Positions 25,222 through 32,562 of a DNA stretch of 64,000 nt are shown in pieces. The notes below the pieces were generated by a model that was not told where the DNA came from, did no database searches, and saw only the letters and a list, made by a program, of their open reading frames with translations. This stretch comes from Brevibacillus fluminis (lineage in GTDB: Bacteria > Bacillota > Bacilli > Brevibacillales > Brevibacillaceae), in contig NZ_RHHQ01000020.1 of NCBI RefSeq assembly GCF_003710825.1, positions 1 through 64,000 on the forward strand, given 5' to 3'. The position numbers and the translations under genes are program-made. Position 1 is the stretch's first letter; every line of letters begins with the position of its first letter.

Positions 25222-25256
25222 CAAAAAAGGAGCACATCTGTGCTCCTTTCGGTTTT
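25222..25256 (-). terminator. Intrinsic terminator, possibly bidirectional
   Basis: Perfect GGAGCACA / TGTGCTCC hairpin (25229-25246). T-runs follow on both sides (TTTTTTG on the minus strand; TTTCGGTTTTTT on the plus). It ends transcription of the 173-aa gene. Confidence 0.85.
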
Positions 25257-25259
25257 TTG

Positions 25260-25781
25260 CTATTTGCTTTTATGGATCCCGCGCATGGGCCGATAAGGGG
25301 ATCTGGACCGTGGCTCGGAAAAAATAATCGCCCATTTCATCCCTTCGCGGAGCTTTTCTTTGGCAACCGCATGCTGTGGTTCAACCGGCACATGGGTCTC
25401 GATCGGGGCAGCATCTTGGTAGATCGGCACCAAAATTCCCGGTGGCGTGGCGGACTCGCCTTGCTCCACGTGCGTCAAGGTCGCTTTCGGGATCGGCTTC
25501 CACTCGTCATCCCTGTTCTCAAGCGTTTCTCCCGTCTCGTCCGGCATCGGCTGCGCGTCCTGCTGCTGGGATGCTGCAGGTCTTTGACCGACTGTCATCC
25601 GTCTATTTTCCCCACCGGATGTCGTAGGCGTGAGCGGCGGCAATTGGCTGCGCTTCGCTTCCTTTGCGCTCTTCTTTTTATCGAGGCCGAGCATTCGGTA
25701 GATCACATAGCCAAGTACAACAAACCAGTACTTACCAGCCAGAGCGAGCAGTGCAAAAAACAGATCCAGCAGGCCGTCCAT
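25260..25781 (-). CDS. Unknown membrane-anchored protein between floA and yqfC
   Basis: 173 aa. A single N-terminal hydrophobic segment (about 5-30, LDLFFALLALAGKYWFVVLGYVIY) is followed by a basic stretch (LDKKKSAKEAKRSQ) and a low-complexity, Pro/Thr/Gln/Glu-rich hydrophilic tail ending in basic residues. Cytoplasmic location of the tail is inferred from the positive-inside rule. GGAGGGAGG lies 3-8 nt before the ATG. In B. subtilis this slot holds the small yqfB, which this protein does not resemble by size. The position after floA suggests co-transcription with the membrane-microdomain genes. No function assigned. Confidence 0.75.
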   Translation of the reverse strand: MDGLLDLFFALLALAGKYWFVVLGYVIYRMLGLDKKKSAKEAKRSQLPPLTPTTSGGENRRMTVGQRPAASQQQDAQPMPDETGETLENRDDEWKPIPKATLTHVEQGESATPPGILVPIYQDAAPIETHVPVEPQHAVAKEKLREGMKWAIIFSEPRSRSPYRPMRGIHKSK

Positions 25782-25792
25782 GGTCCTCCCTC

Positions 25793-26797
25793 CTATTTCT
25801 GCTCGCCTTCGATGTCCTTATGTTTATTATCCGTAGTGCTGCCAAACGACTCGCGCATCGTAGTATCTGCCACGAGATTTTGCAGATTGTAATAATCCAT
25901 AACGCCGAGCTTTCCGGAACGCAGCGCTTCTGAGAGCGCAAGCGGTACTTCCGCCTCGGATTCCACGACTTTTGCCTTCATTTCCTGTACGCGCGCTTTC
26001 ATTTCCTGTTCGGTCGCCACCGCCATCGCGCGGCGTTCTTCCGCTTTCGCCTGAGCGATCCGCTTGTCTGCCTCCGCTTGATCCGTCTGCAGCTGTGCAC
26101 CGATGTTTTTCCCTACATCCACGTCCGCGATATCGATCGAGAGGATTTCAAACGCCGTGCCAGCATCCAACCCTTTGTTCAAAACGGTTTGCGAGATGCG
26201 GTCCGGATTTTCCAGGACGTCCTTGTGCATTTCGGAGCTACCGATGGTTGTGACAATTCCTTCACCGACGCGGGCAATAATGGTTTCCTCGCCAGCACCC
26301 CCGACCAACCGGTCAATGTTTGCACGTACCGTAACTTTCGCTTTGGCACGCACTTCGATACCGTTTTTCGCCATTGCAGCAACAACAGGCGTTTCAATTA
26401 CTTTCGGATTAACGCTCATTTGCACGGCTTGTAGCACGTCGCGTCCCGCTAGGTCAATAGCAGCCGCCCGTTCGAAGCCGAGCGGGATGTCAGCGCGTTG
26501 CGCGGCTACAAGTGCGTCCACAACGCGGTCAACGTTACCACCGGACAGGTAGTGGCTCTCCAGTTGGTTCGTATCCAGCTCCAGGCCCGCTTTGCGCGCC
26601 TTGATCAGCGGATTGACGATACGAGCCGGATAAACACGGCGCAACCGCATTGCGACCAGAGTGATGATGCCGATTCGCACGCCTGACGCCAATGCTGAAA
26701 TCCACAGCATAACAGGTACGAATGAAAAGAAGACTGACAAAACGATCAACGCTACCACAATCATTAAAATAAGTGGCAGTAAACCCGATTCCAACAT
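25793..26797 (-). CDS. floA: Flotillin-like protein FloA
   Basis: 334 aa (YqfA). An N-terminal hydrophobic hairpin (residues about 5-50) is followed by a PHB/flotillin-like domain and the Ala/Glu-rich coiled-coil region (QAEADKRIAQAKAEERRAMA). It organises functional membrane microdomains. GGTGAGATGA precedes the ATG. It follows the NfeD gene by 24 bp, the conserved nfeD-floA partnership. Confidence 0.95.
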   Translation of the reverse strand: MLESGLLPLILMIVVALIVLSVFFSFVPVMLWISALASGVRIGIITLVAMRLRRVYPARIVNPLIKARKAGLELDTNQLESHYLSGGNVDRVVDALVAAQRADIPLGFERAAAIDLAGRDVLQAVQMSVNPKVIETPVVAAMAKNGIEVRAKAKVTVRANIDRLVGGAGEETIIARVGEGIVTTIGSSEMHKDVLENPDRISQTVLNKGLDAGTAFEILSIDIADVDVGKNIGAQLQTDQAEADKRIAQAKAEERRAMAVATEQEMKARVQEMKAKVVESEAEVPLALSEALRSGKLGVMDYYNLQNLVADTTMRESFGSTTDNKHKDIEGEQK

Positions 26798-26821
26798 TCA
26801 TCTCACCTACACTTTTTTTAT

Positions 26822-28159
26822 TTACTGTTCTTGTTCCTGCACGACAATGCGCGTTCCTTCAACCTGGATGACACAGATTGGCGTGCCCGCTTTGATGAAG
26901 CCGCCTACGCTTACTGCATCAATCCGCTTTCCGTCGATACGAATCATGCCCGACGGATGCATCGGTGTGATTGCAATCCCTTCTTTGCCGATCAGGGAAC
27001 TCTGGTCACGCGGTGCGACATAGCCGCTCTCTTTGCTTTGCTCGGTCTTCAGGATGAACTTGCTCCACATTCCGCGCACGCCCAAATATTTGACGAGAAC
27101 GACGATGACGACCGCTGTAATCAGCGCAGCGATTCCCAGGGAGGCTAATCCTTGCTCAGTATCATAGGCAGCGAGCACAAGGCCGCTCACCATACTGATT
27201 ACGCCCAGCGTGCCGACGATGCCGCCCGGCAGGAATATCTCCATGATAAGCATCAGTACACCGATTACAAACAGCGCGATGTGGATGCCGCTCGCAAAGC
27301 CAGCGATCACATGCCCAAAAAAGTAAAGGGCAAAGGCACAGATCCCTATTGTACCAGCAATACCGAATCCTGGCACGATCAATTCGATCGCCAAGCCGAC
27401 AAGGCCGATGACGAGCAAAAGACTCATGACATAAGGACTCGTGACGATTCGCGCCACTTTTTCACCCAGCGTCGGCGTAATATCAGTCACCTGATCCTGG
27501 CTGACGCCTAACGCCTGAAAAAGCGCTGCTTCGTTTGCAACCAGACGATCCGCATAGCCTACTTGCTTGGCATGCTGCGCTTCAAGCGAAAGAACAGTGC
27601 CCTTTGGCTTGATGCCCGGAAACTCCGTCTCTACCTCCACCATCGCCCGGGCGATATCCGGATTACGGTGGTTCAGCTTGGCTGCCGCCTCCATTTTTTC
27701 CGACCATGCTGAGATGGTCTTGATGTCAGCAGTGTTGCCCGCTCGATCGATTGGCGCCGCCGCTCCGATGCTTGCTCCCGGCGTCATGACGATTTCATTG
27801 GCGTTGAGCGCGATGTAGGTTCCTGCCGAGAAAGCCTGGTTATCGATAAACGCGATGACATGCATCGGGGCTTGGCGGACCAGCGCTCCGATTTGGTCGG
27901 CGGCATTTACCTCGCCGCCCGGCGTATTGATGTCCAAAATGACCAAATCGGCACCTTGTTTCTCAGCCGTAGCGAATGCGCGTTCCAGAAAGCTTTCCAA
28001 GCCGCGCTCTATTCCTTGGTCTACCGGTATGCGGACTACTTTCTTATATTCCGCAGCATACCCGGCCTGGGAATAGGCTAACCCGACGAATAGTAGGGCG
28101 ACGAGCGACAGCCAACCGATCAGCCTGCTGCGGCGAGCGGTTCGCTTCGTATCATACAC
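26822..28159 (-). CDS. NfeD family membrane protein with ClpP-like protease domain (YqeZ type)
   Basis: 445 aa, the long NfeD1b class. A signal/transmembrane segment (about 14-34) is followed by a ClpP/crotonase-fold serine protease domain (LVILDINTPGGEV at about 72-84; NQAFSAGTYIAL with the candidate Ser; EIVMTPGASIGAAAPI), then four to five transmembrane helices (about 240-350) and a C-terminal OB-fold NfeD domain (LIGKEGIAITPMHPSGMIRI). It partners FloA. The start is GTG at 28159, 8 nt after AGGAGG. Confidence 0.93.
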   Translation of the reverse strand: MYDTKRTARRSRLIGWLSLVALLFVGLAYSQAGYAAEYKKVVRIPVDQGIERGLESFLERAFATAEKQGADLVILDINTPGGEVNAADQIGALVRQAPMHVIAFIDNQAFSAGTYIALNANEIVMTPGASIGAAAPIDRAGNTADIKTISAWSEKMEAAAKLNHRNPDIARAMVEVETEFPGIKPKGTVLSLEAQHAKQVGYADRLVANEAALFQALGVSQDQVTDITPTLGEKVARIVTSPYVMSLLLVIGLVGLAIELIVPGFGIAGTIGICAFALYFFGHVIAGFASGIHIALFVIGVLMLIMEIFLPGGIVGTLGVISMVSGLVLAAYDTEQGLASLGIAALITAVVIVVLVKYLGVRGMWSKFILKTEQSKESGYVAPRDQSSLIGKEGIAITPMHPSGMIRIDGKRIDAVSVGGFIKAGTPICVIQVEGTRIVVQEQEQ

Positions 28160-28247
28160 TTCGTTTCCCTCCTCGCTTTACGTGTCGTATCTTCTGTATG
28201 AATTACGGCAGAAATGTGGAAAAGTTTCAAGTTTCTTTTCGCCCTAT

Positions 28248-28279
28248 GGAAAAACCCAGCCTCATCAGAGACTGGGTCT
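28248..28279 (-). terminator. Intrinsic terminator of rpsU-yqeY
   Basis: ACCCAG / CTGGGT stem (28254-28277) followed by TTTTTCC on the minus strand, just downstream of yqeY. Confidence 0.75.
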
Positions 28280-28295
28280 TGGTTCGTATCTATAC

Positions 28296-28742
28296 TTACG
28301 ATGGTAGAAGCTCGGAAACAACTTTTTGCACGAGGTTGCCATCGGCTTTACCTTTGACTTTCGGCATCATTGCTCCCATCACTTTGCCCATCTCTTTTTT
28401 CGAGGAGGCTCCGACTTGCGAAATTACTTCGGTTGCAATCTGACGGATTTCATCTTCGCTCAATTGAGCAGGCATGTAAGAAGTCAACACAATGATTTCT
28501 TCACGGATTTTCTCCGCCAAATCTTCACGACCGGCCTTCTCAAACTCTTGGAGGGATTCACGGCGTTGCTTTAACTCACGGGTCAAGATGGAAAGCTCTT
28601 CATCTTCGGACAAAAGGCTGCCTTTGTTTATCTCTTCGTTCTTAATAGCGGCCTTCACCATGCGGATAACGGAGAGTTTAATTGCTGCTTTGTCCTTCAT
28701 CGCTTGCTTTAAATCTTGATTGAGTCGCTCCATTACACTCAT
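28296..28742 (-). CDS. yqeY: YqeY / GatB-like domain protein
   Basis: 148 aa, the family length. It is fully helical and related to the GatB C-terminal (Asn/Gln amidotransferase) tail, with DLKQAMKDKAAIKLSVIRM near the start and the SKKEMGKVMGAMMPKVKGKADG block near the end. The precise role is not established; it has been proposed to contact tRNA. GGAGGG lies 6 nt before the ATG. It is 17 bp downstream of rpsU, the conserved rpsU-yqeY pair. Confidence 0.95.
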   Translation of the reverse strand: MSVMERLNQDLKQAMKDKAAIKLSVIRMVKAAIKNEEINKGSLLSEDEELSILTRELKQRRESLQEFEKAGREDLAEKIREEIIVLTSYMPAQLSEDEIRQIATEVISQVGASSKKEMGKVMGAMMPKVKGKADGNLVQKVVSELLPS

Positions 28743-28759
28743 GATTCGCCCTCCGAAAA

Positions 28760-28933
28760 TTAGAACTTGCGCTTACGAGCCGCTTCGGATTTTTTCTTAC
28801 GCTTAATGCTAGGCTTTTCAAAGTGGCGGCGTTTGCGAAGCTCAGCCATCACACCAGCCTTTGCACTTTCACGCTTAAAACGGCGTAGTGCGCTTTCCAA
28901 GGACTCGTTTTTACGAACGCGAATTTCTGCCAT
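28760..28933 (-). CDS. rpsU: 30S ribosomal protein S21
   Basis: 57 aa. It opens AEIRVRKNESLESALRRFKR and ends in the basic KKKSEAARKRKF typical of S21. The ATG at 28933 follows GGAGGGAGGG by 7 nt; the ORF extends upstream 16 codons without another ribosome binding site. It is driven by the strong promoter at 28997-29026 and followed by yqeY and a terminator. Confidence 0.98.
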   Translation of the reverse strand: MAEIRVRKNESLESALRRFKRESAKAGVMAELRKRRHFEKPSIKRKKKSEAARKRKF

Positions 28934-28996
28934 CTGTCTTCCCTCCCTCCGCTTGAAACCGTGGGACAACTGTATAAGCACAGACTGTCAAATTAC

Positions 28997-29026
28997 ATTA
29001 TAGGACAGATACCCACCTTTGGTCAA
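28997..29026 (-). promoter_or_regulatory. Sigma-A promoter of rpsU
   Basis: TTGACC (29026-29021), an 18-nt spacer and a perfect TATAAT (29002-28997) on the minus strand, 64 nt before the start codon. Confidence 0.8.
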
Positions 29027-29116
29027 CCTACAATGCGAAGGTTTATCCCAAAAATTTGCCAGAATGCACCAAAACCCCTGTTATCCCGTACATAGCTCTT
29101 GGTGATTCACCATACA

Positions 29117-29144
29117 TTTACTGTGTTGACGATGATTTTATAAC
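29117..29144 (+). promoter_or_regulatory. Candidate sigma-A promoter of murF
   Basis: TTTACT (29117-29122), a 16-nt spacer and TATAAC (29139-29144). A small hairpin (TGCTATGCT / AGCAT-ATAGCA, 29153-29179) lies in the predicted leader before the murF ribosome binding site. Confidence 0.4.
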
Positions 29145-29214
29145 CAATGCTTGCTATGCTCACCTTAGCATGATAGCATGGCTTCGATACTTTTGGGAAG
29201 AAGGAGAGCGAACA

Positions 29215-30594
29215 ATGAATCCGATTACCATTCAACAGGTGGCGAAAATGGCAGGTGGCCTGCTCTTGAGCGGGGATCCGGCGCTTGCGGTCAACCACTT
29301 TCATTTCGACAGTCGCGAGCTTGCAAGCGGCGGTGTGTTCATTGCGATCAAAGGTGATCGGGACGGACACGACTTCCTTGGAGCCGCCATTGCCCAAGGC
29401 GCTTGTGCCGCGATCATTTCCGATCAAGAGAAGCTACCCCACAATCTGCCAGATGGCTTTGCCTTGGTTCTGGTCAACGACACCCTGCGCGCCTATCAAA
29501 AAGTGGCCGAGGCCTATCGCAACACGTTTGACATCCCGTTTGTGGCCGTCACCGGCAGCGTCGGAAAAACATCGACAAAAGATGTCATCGGGCATTTGCT
29601 GGCAAGCAAACTGACCATTTACAAAACGTATAAAAATTTGAACAATCATCTCGGTGTGCCTTTTTCCTTGCTGCAGCTTGAGAACGAGCATCAGGCAGCC
29701 GTTATGGAGCTTGGGATGAACCACGCTGGCGAAATCGATCTGCTCGCTTCCATCGTACGTCCGCAATACAGCGTGATCACGAATATCGGTGAGGCACATC
29801 TTGAATATTTCGGCACCAAGGAAAAGGTGGCGTTGGCGAAGGCGGAGCTGTTGCCGCACACCGATCCGAACGGGGTCGTATTCCTGAACGGTGACAATGA
29901 GTATTTGCGTCGCGTCAGCCATCTGTACGACGGAAGCATTATGTACTACTCGGTGGAAGGCACCGCAGACATTTGGGCAGAAGACATTACCAGCACGCAA
30001 GAAGGTACGCACTTTACATACGTATCGACCGATGGCGTGCGCTTTACTGTGTCCGTGCCGTTGTTCGGGAAGCATAACGTCTCCAATTGCTTGCCAGCAA
30101 TTGCGATCGCCCTCCGATTCGGCCTTACCAAAGAAGAGATTCAGGCCGCTCTGGCGTCTGTAAGCCTCTCTGCCATGCGTTTCGAGATTATCAAGTCACC
30201 TACTGGCGCCATCTTCATTAACGACGCTTACAACGCAAACCCTACCTCCATGCGAGTTGCAATCGAAACATTTGCAGGCATTTTCCCAGACAAGAAGCGT
30301 ATCTTGGTCCTCGGAAACATGCTTGAGCTGGGGCCTGACAGCGATGCGATGCATACAGGTATCGGTGAGCTTTTGAATGTCTACCGCGACCGTTTCGCAC
30401 TTGTCATCACGATTGGTACAGAAGCCCTCCACATTCATAATGCGTATGCGGGAGAAAAGCAGCATTTCGCGACGAAACAAGATTCCGCTCCGCTTTTGTC
30501 ATCACTTGCGGTAAACGGCAACGCAATTTTGTTCAAAGCATCTCGTAATACTTTGTTGAAAGATTTCCCTGCGGAATTGTCAGCAGCCCTGTAA
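29215..30594 (+). CDS. murF: UDP-N-acetylmuramoyl-tripeptide--D-alanyl-D-alanine ligase
   Basis: 459 aa. Adds D-Ala-D-Ala to UDP-MurNAc-tripeptide in cytoplasmic peptidoglycan precursor synthesis. An N-terminal MurF-type domain (HFHFDSRELASGGVFIAIKG) precedes the ATP loop VTGSVGKTSTKD (about 109-120), the Mur central-domain blocks (ELGMNHAGEIDLL; TNIGEAHLEYFG) and the C-terminal ligase domain (FINDAYNANPTSM; LGNMLELG). The ATG at 29215 has AAGGAGAG 6-7 nt upstream. It converges on ddl, whose product makes the D-Ala-D-Ala substrate. Confidence 0.97.
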   Translation: MNPITIQQVAKMAGGLLLSGDPALAVNHFHFDSRELASGGVFIAIKGDRDGHDFLGAAIAQGACAAIISDQEKLPHNLPDGFALVLVNDTLRAYQKVAEAYRNTFDIPFVAVTGSVGKTSTKDVIGHLLASKLTIYKTYKNLNNHLGVPFSLLQLENEHQAAVMELGMNHAGEIDLLASIVRPQYSVITNIGEAHLEYFGTKEKVALAKAELLPHTDPNGVVFLNGDNEYLRRVSHLYDGSIMYYSVEGTADIWAEDITSTQEGTHFTYVSTDGVRFTVSVPLFGKHNVSNCLPAIAIALRFGLTKEEIQAALASVSLSAMRFEIIKSPTGAIFINDAYNANPTSMRVAIETFAGIFPDKKRILVLGNMLELGPDSDAMHTGIGELLNVYRDRFALVITIGTEALHIHNAYAGEKQHFATKQDSAPLLSSLAVNGNAILFKASRNTLLKDFPAELSAAL

Positions 30595-30608
30595 TTATTC
30601 ATTGATAC

Positions 30609-30650
30609 GTAAAAACCCGAGGCAACTGACCGTGCCTCGGGTTTTTTGTC
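30609..30650. terminator. Bidirectional terminator shared by murF and ddl
   Basis: AAAAACCCGAGGCA / TGCCTCGGGTTTTTT inverted repeat (30611-30646) with an 8-nt loop, A-run on one side and T-run on the other. It sits in the 66-bp gap between the two convergent stop codons. Confidence 0.92.
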
Positions 30651-30660
30651 TCTTTCGCTG

Positions 30661-31776
30661 CTATTCCAGCTCTTCAGCGGCGACGATGTTTTTCTCTTTT
30701 TCGCGGTGACGCTCCAACGCCAGCGTAACCAAGCGGTCAATCAGCTCGCTGTACTCAATGCCAGCCGCTTGGAACAGCATCGGATACATGCTGAACGGAG
30801 TGAAGCCTGGCATTGTATTGATTTCGTTAATATACAGCTCATCGCTTTCTTCATCCCAGAAAAAGTCGACGCGCGACAAGCCGGAGCCGTCGATCGCCAC
30901 AAACGCCTGCTTCGCGGTCTCAGCAATTCGCTCGGACACGGAATCCGGGATCTGGGCCGGGATCTGTAATTCGGTTCCCGCGCCTTTATATTTCGCTTCA
31001 TAGTCGTAAAATTCCTTCGCTGGAATCACTTCGCCCACGACCGATGTGATCAGCTCGTCATTCCCCAAAACACCGATTTCGACTTCACGTCCCTTTGCGA
31101 ACGCCTCCACAACGAGACGTCGGTCGAACTTGGCAGCAAGTGCAAGTGCTTCGTGCAGTTCCTCGCGATTTTTCGCTTTGCTGATCCCGACAGACGAACC
31201 CATGTTTGCCGGTTTCACAAAACATGGATAGCCCAGCTCCTGCTCGATTTGCACGACGACCTGCTCCTCTTCCCGTTCCAAGCGGGAGCGAAGTACGCCG
31301 ATGAATGCAACCTGTTTGAGCCCTGCTTGCGCGAATACGTTTTTCATCATCCATTTATCCATGCCGACTGCCGATGCCATCACGCCTGTGCCGACGTATG
31401 GCAGACCTGCAAGCTCCAGCAAGCCTTGGATCGTCCCGTCCTCGCCATTCGGTCCATGAATGACCGGAAAAATGACATCCACCTTTCCGCCCAGATTCAG
31501 AAGTGACGATTGCTTCGTCTCCACCTTTTGCACTCCGGTTTCCGCCGCGTCAGCTGCAGCTTCTCCCGGCTGCAAGCGAAGCCGCTCGACACTTTCGATC
31601 CGCTCGGCAATCGGACTGCCCTGCACCCAACCGCCATCAAGCGTCACATAAACCGGTGTTAGCTCGTATTTATTTGGATCGACCGCCTTCATAATGGAAT
31701 GTGCCGTCCGGAGGGAGACTTCATGCTCCGATGATTTGCCTCCGTATATGATGCCCAGTCGAATTTTGTTCCCCAT
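30661..31776 (-). CDS. ddl: D-alanine--D-alanine ligase
   Basis: 371 aa, ATP-grasp fold. It starts with KIRLGIIYGGKSSEHEVSL (the family HEVSL motif). It has the ATP-grasp lysine/loop region FVKPANMGSSVGISK, then VEIGVLG and DFFWDEESDELYINEINTMP, where Glu/Asn bind magnesium, followed by GFTPFSMYP. The subgroup residue (Tyr versus Phe, VanA-like) is not assigned here. GAGAGGGA lies about 8 nt upstream of the ATG. It supplies the dipeptide used by MurF. Confidence 0.96.
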   Translation of the reverse strand: MGNKIRLGIIYGGKSSEHEVSLRTAHSIMKAVDPNKYELTPVYVTLDGGWVQGSPIAERIESVERLRLQPGEAAADAAETGVQKVETKQSSLLNLGGKVDVIFPVIHGPNGEDGTIQGLLELAGLPYVGTGVMASAVGMDKWMMKNVFAQAGLKQVAFIGVLRSRLEREEEQVVVQIEQELGYPCFVKPANMGSSVGISKAKNREELHEALALAAKFDRRLVVEAFAKGREVEIGVLGNDELITSVVGEVIPAKEFYDYEAKYKGAGTELQIPAQIPDSVSERIAETAKQAFVAIDGSGLSRVDFFWDEESDELYINEINTMPGFTPFSMYPMLFQAAGIEYSELIDRLVTLALERHREKEKNIVAAEELE

Positions 31777-32006
31777 GTTCCAATCCCTCTCTTTACTACC
31801 GTCAGTACAATCTTGATCTCTTTGTCATGGTATGCCAGGCGGACGATAGGTGCGCCTATCTGTTGTCTGTCATTTTTTCTTTCCAAGCATACACTCTCTC
31901 CCCAGCCAATTCAAGAGCCCAAGCAGTTCACTACTTTTGGCCCAGCCACATAAAGTAACAATAACAATTTGACCAGTCGAGGCCACTTACTTAGGAGGAA
32001 GCAGGG

Positions 32007-32498
32007 ATGAGAGATTATCTGCTTTTTTGTACGTACTGTTCGAATTATACGCTCTTGCACGAGTTCGAAAAGGAAACGGGCAACTTTCTAGGCGAGTACT
32101 CCCTTTTGTTCAACGACTATACACACAACAGCATTGTGCTGAACAAGTTTTTACTCGCGCATTTGGGGCATACCTTGCGTGTCATCCCCTCTCAAACGGA
32201 TGAGTACCGCACCATCATCTGCACGGCGGCACATTTCTTAGAGGATGATATCGATAAATACGTGGAGGAAAGCAGGGCGCAGAAGGAATTCAACGAACGA
32301 GACCGTAGGAAGCAGCGTGAAATCGGGCGCGTTCAGGTGCACATCATCGACCATTTGCTCCGCTATGAGCTGGAGCAGATCAGCTCAATGAAGGGAGCGA
32401 CACCCGCGGAATCGCAGGTTCTCTTAGGAAAAGAGCTGGCGATGAAGAAAGCGCTGGAGGTCGTTGAGCGTGTCCTGCGCGACAAACAATTTGCATAG
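32007..32498 (+). CDS. Protein of unknown function (163 aa)
   Basis: A soluble, mostly helical protein. It opens MRDYLLFCTYCSNYTLLHEF, with a CxxC pair at residues 8-11 that could bind metal or form a disulfide, then a mixed N-terminal half and a charged helical C-terminal half (EESRAQKEFNERDRRKQRE; KELAMKKALEVVERVLRD). A strong AGGAGG lies 8 nt before the ATG, and a clean terminator follows, so it is a genuine single-gene unit between ddl and the helicase gene. I recognise no family. Confidence 0.8.
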   Translation: MRDYLLFCTYCSNYTLLHEFEKETGNFLGEYSLLFNDYTHNSIVLNKFLLAHLGHTLRVIPSQTDEYRTIICTAAHFLEDDIDKYVEESRAQKEFNERDRRKQREIGRVQVHIIDHLLRYELEQISSMKGATPAESQVLLGKELAMKKALEVVERVLRDKQFA

Positions 32499-32501
32499 CA
32501 C

Positions 32502-32548
32502 AAAAACCCGACCGCTCTTTATCAGAGCATGGTCGGGTTTGTTGTTTT
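32502..32548. terminator. Intrinsic terminator between convergent genes
   Basis: CCCGACC / GGTCGGG stem (32507-32537) with an inner GCTCT / AGAGC arm. TTTGTTGTTTT follows on the plus strand and GGGTTTTTG on the minus strand, so it can serve both the unknown gene and the helicase gene. Confidence 0.9.
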
Positions 32549-32562
32549 CCTTCGTGGTTCGC

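Noticed and set aside
29056..29214. N-terminal extension of MurF by 53 codons
   Set aside because: It lacks a ribosome binding site, contains the probable promoter and does not resemble the family; the ATG at 29215 has a good Shine-Dalgarno.
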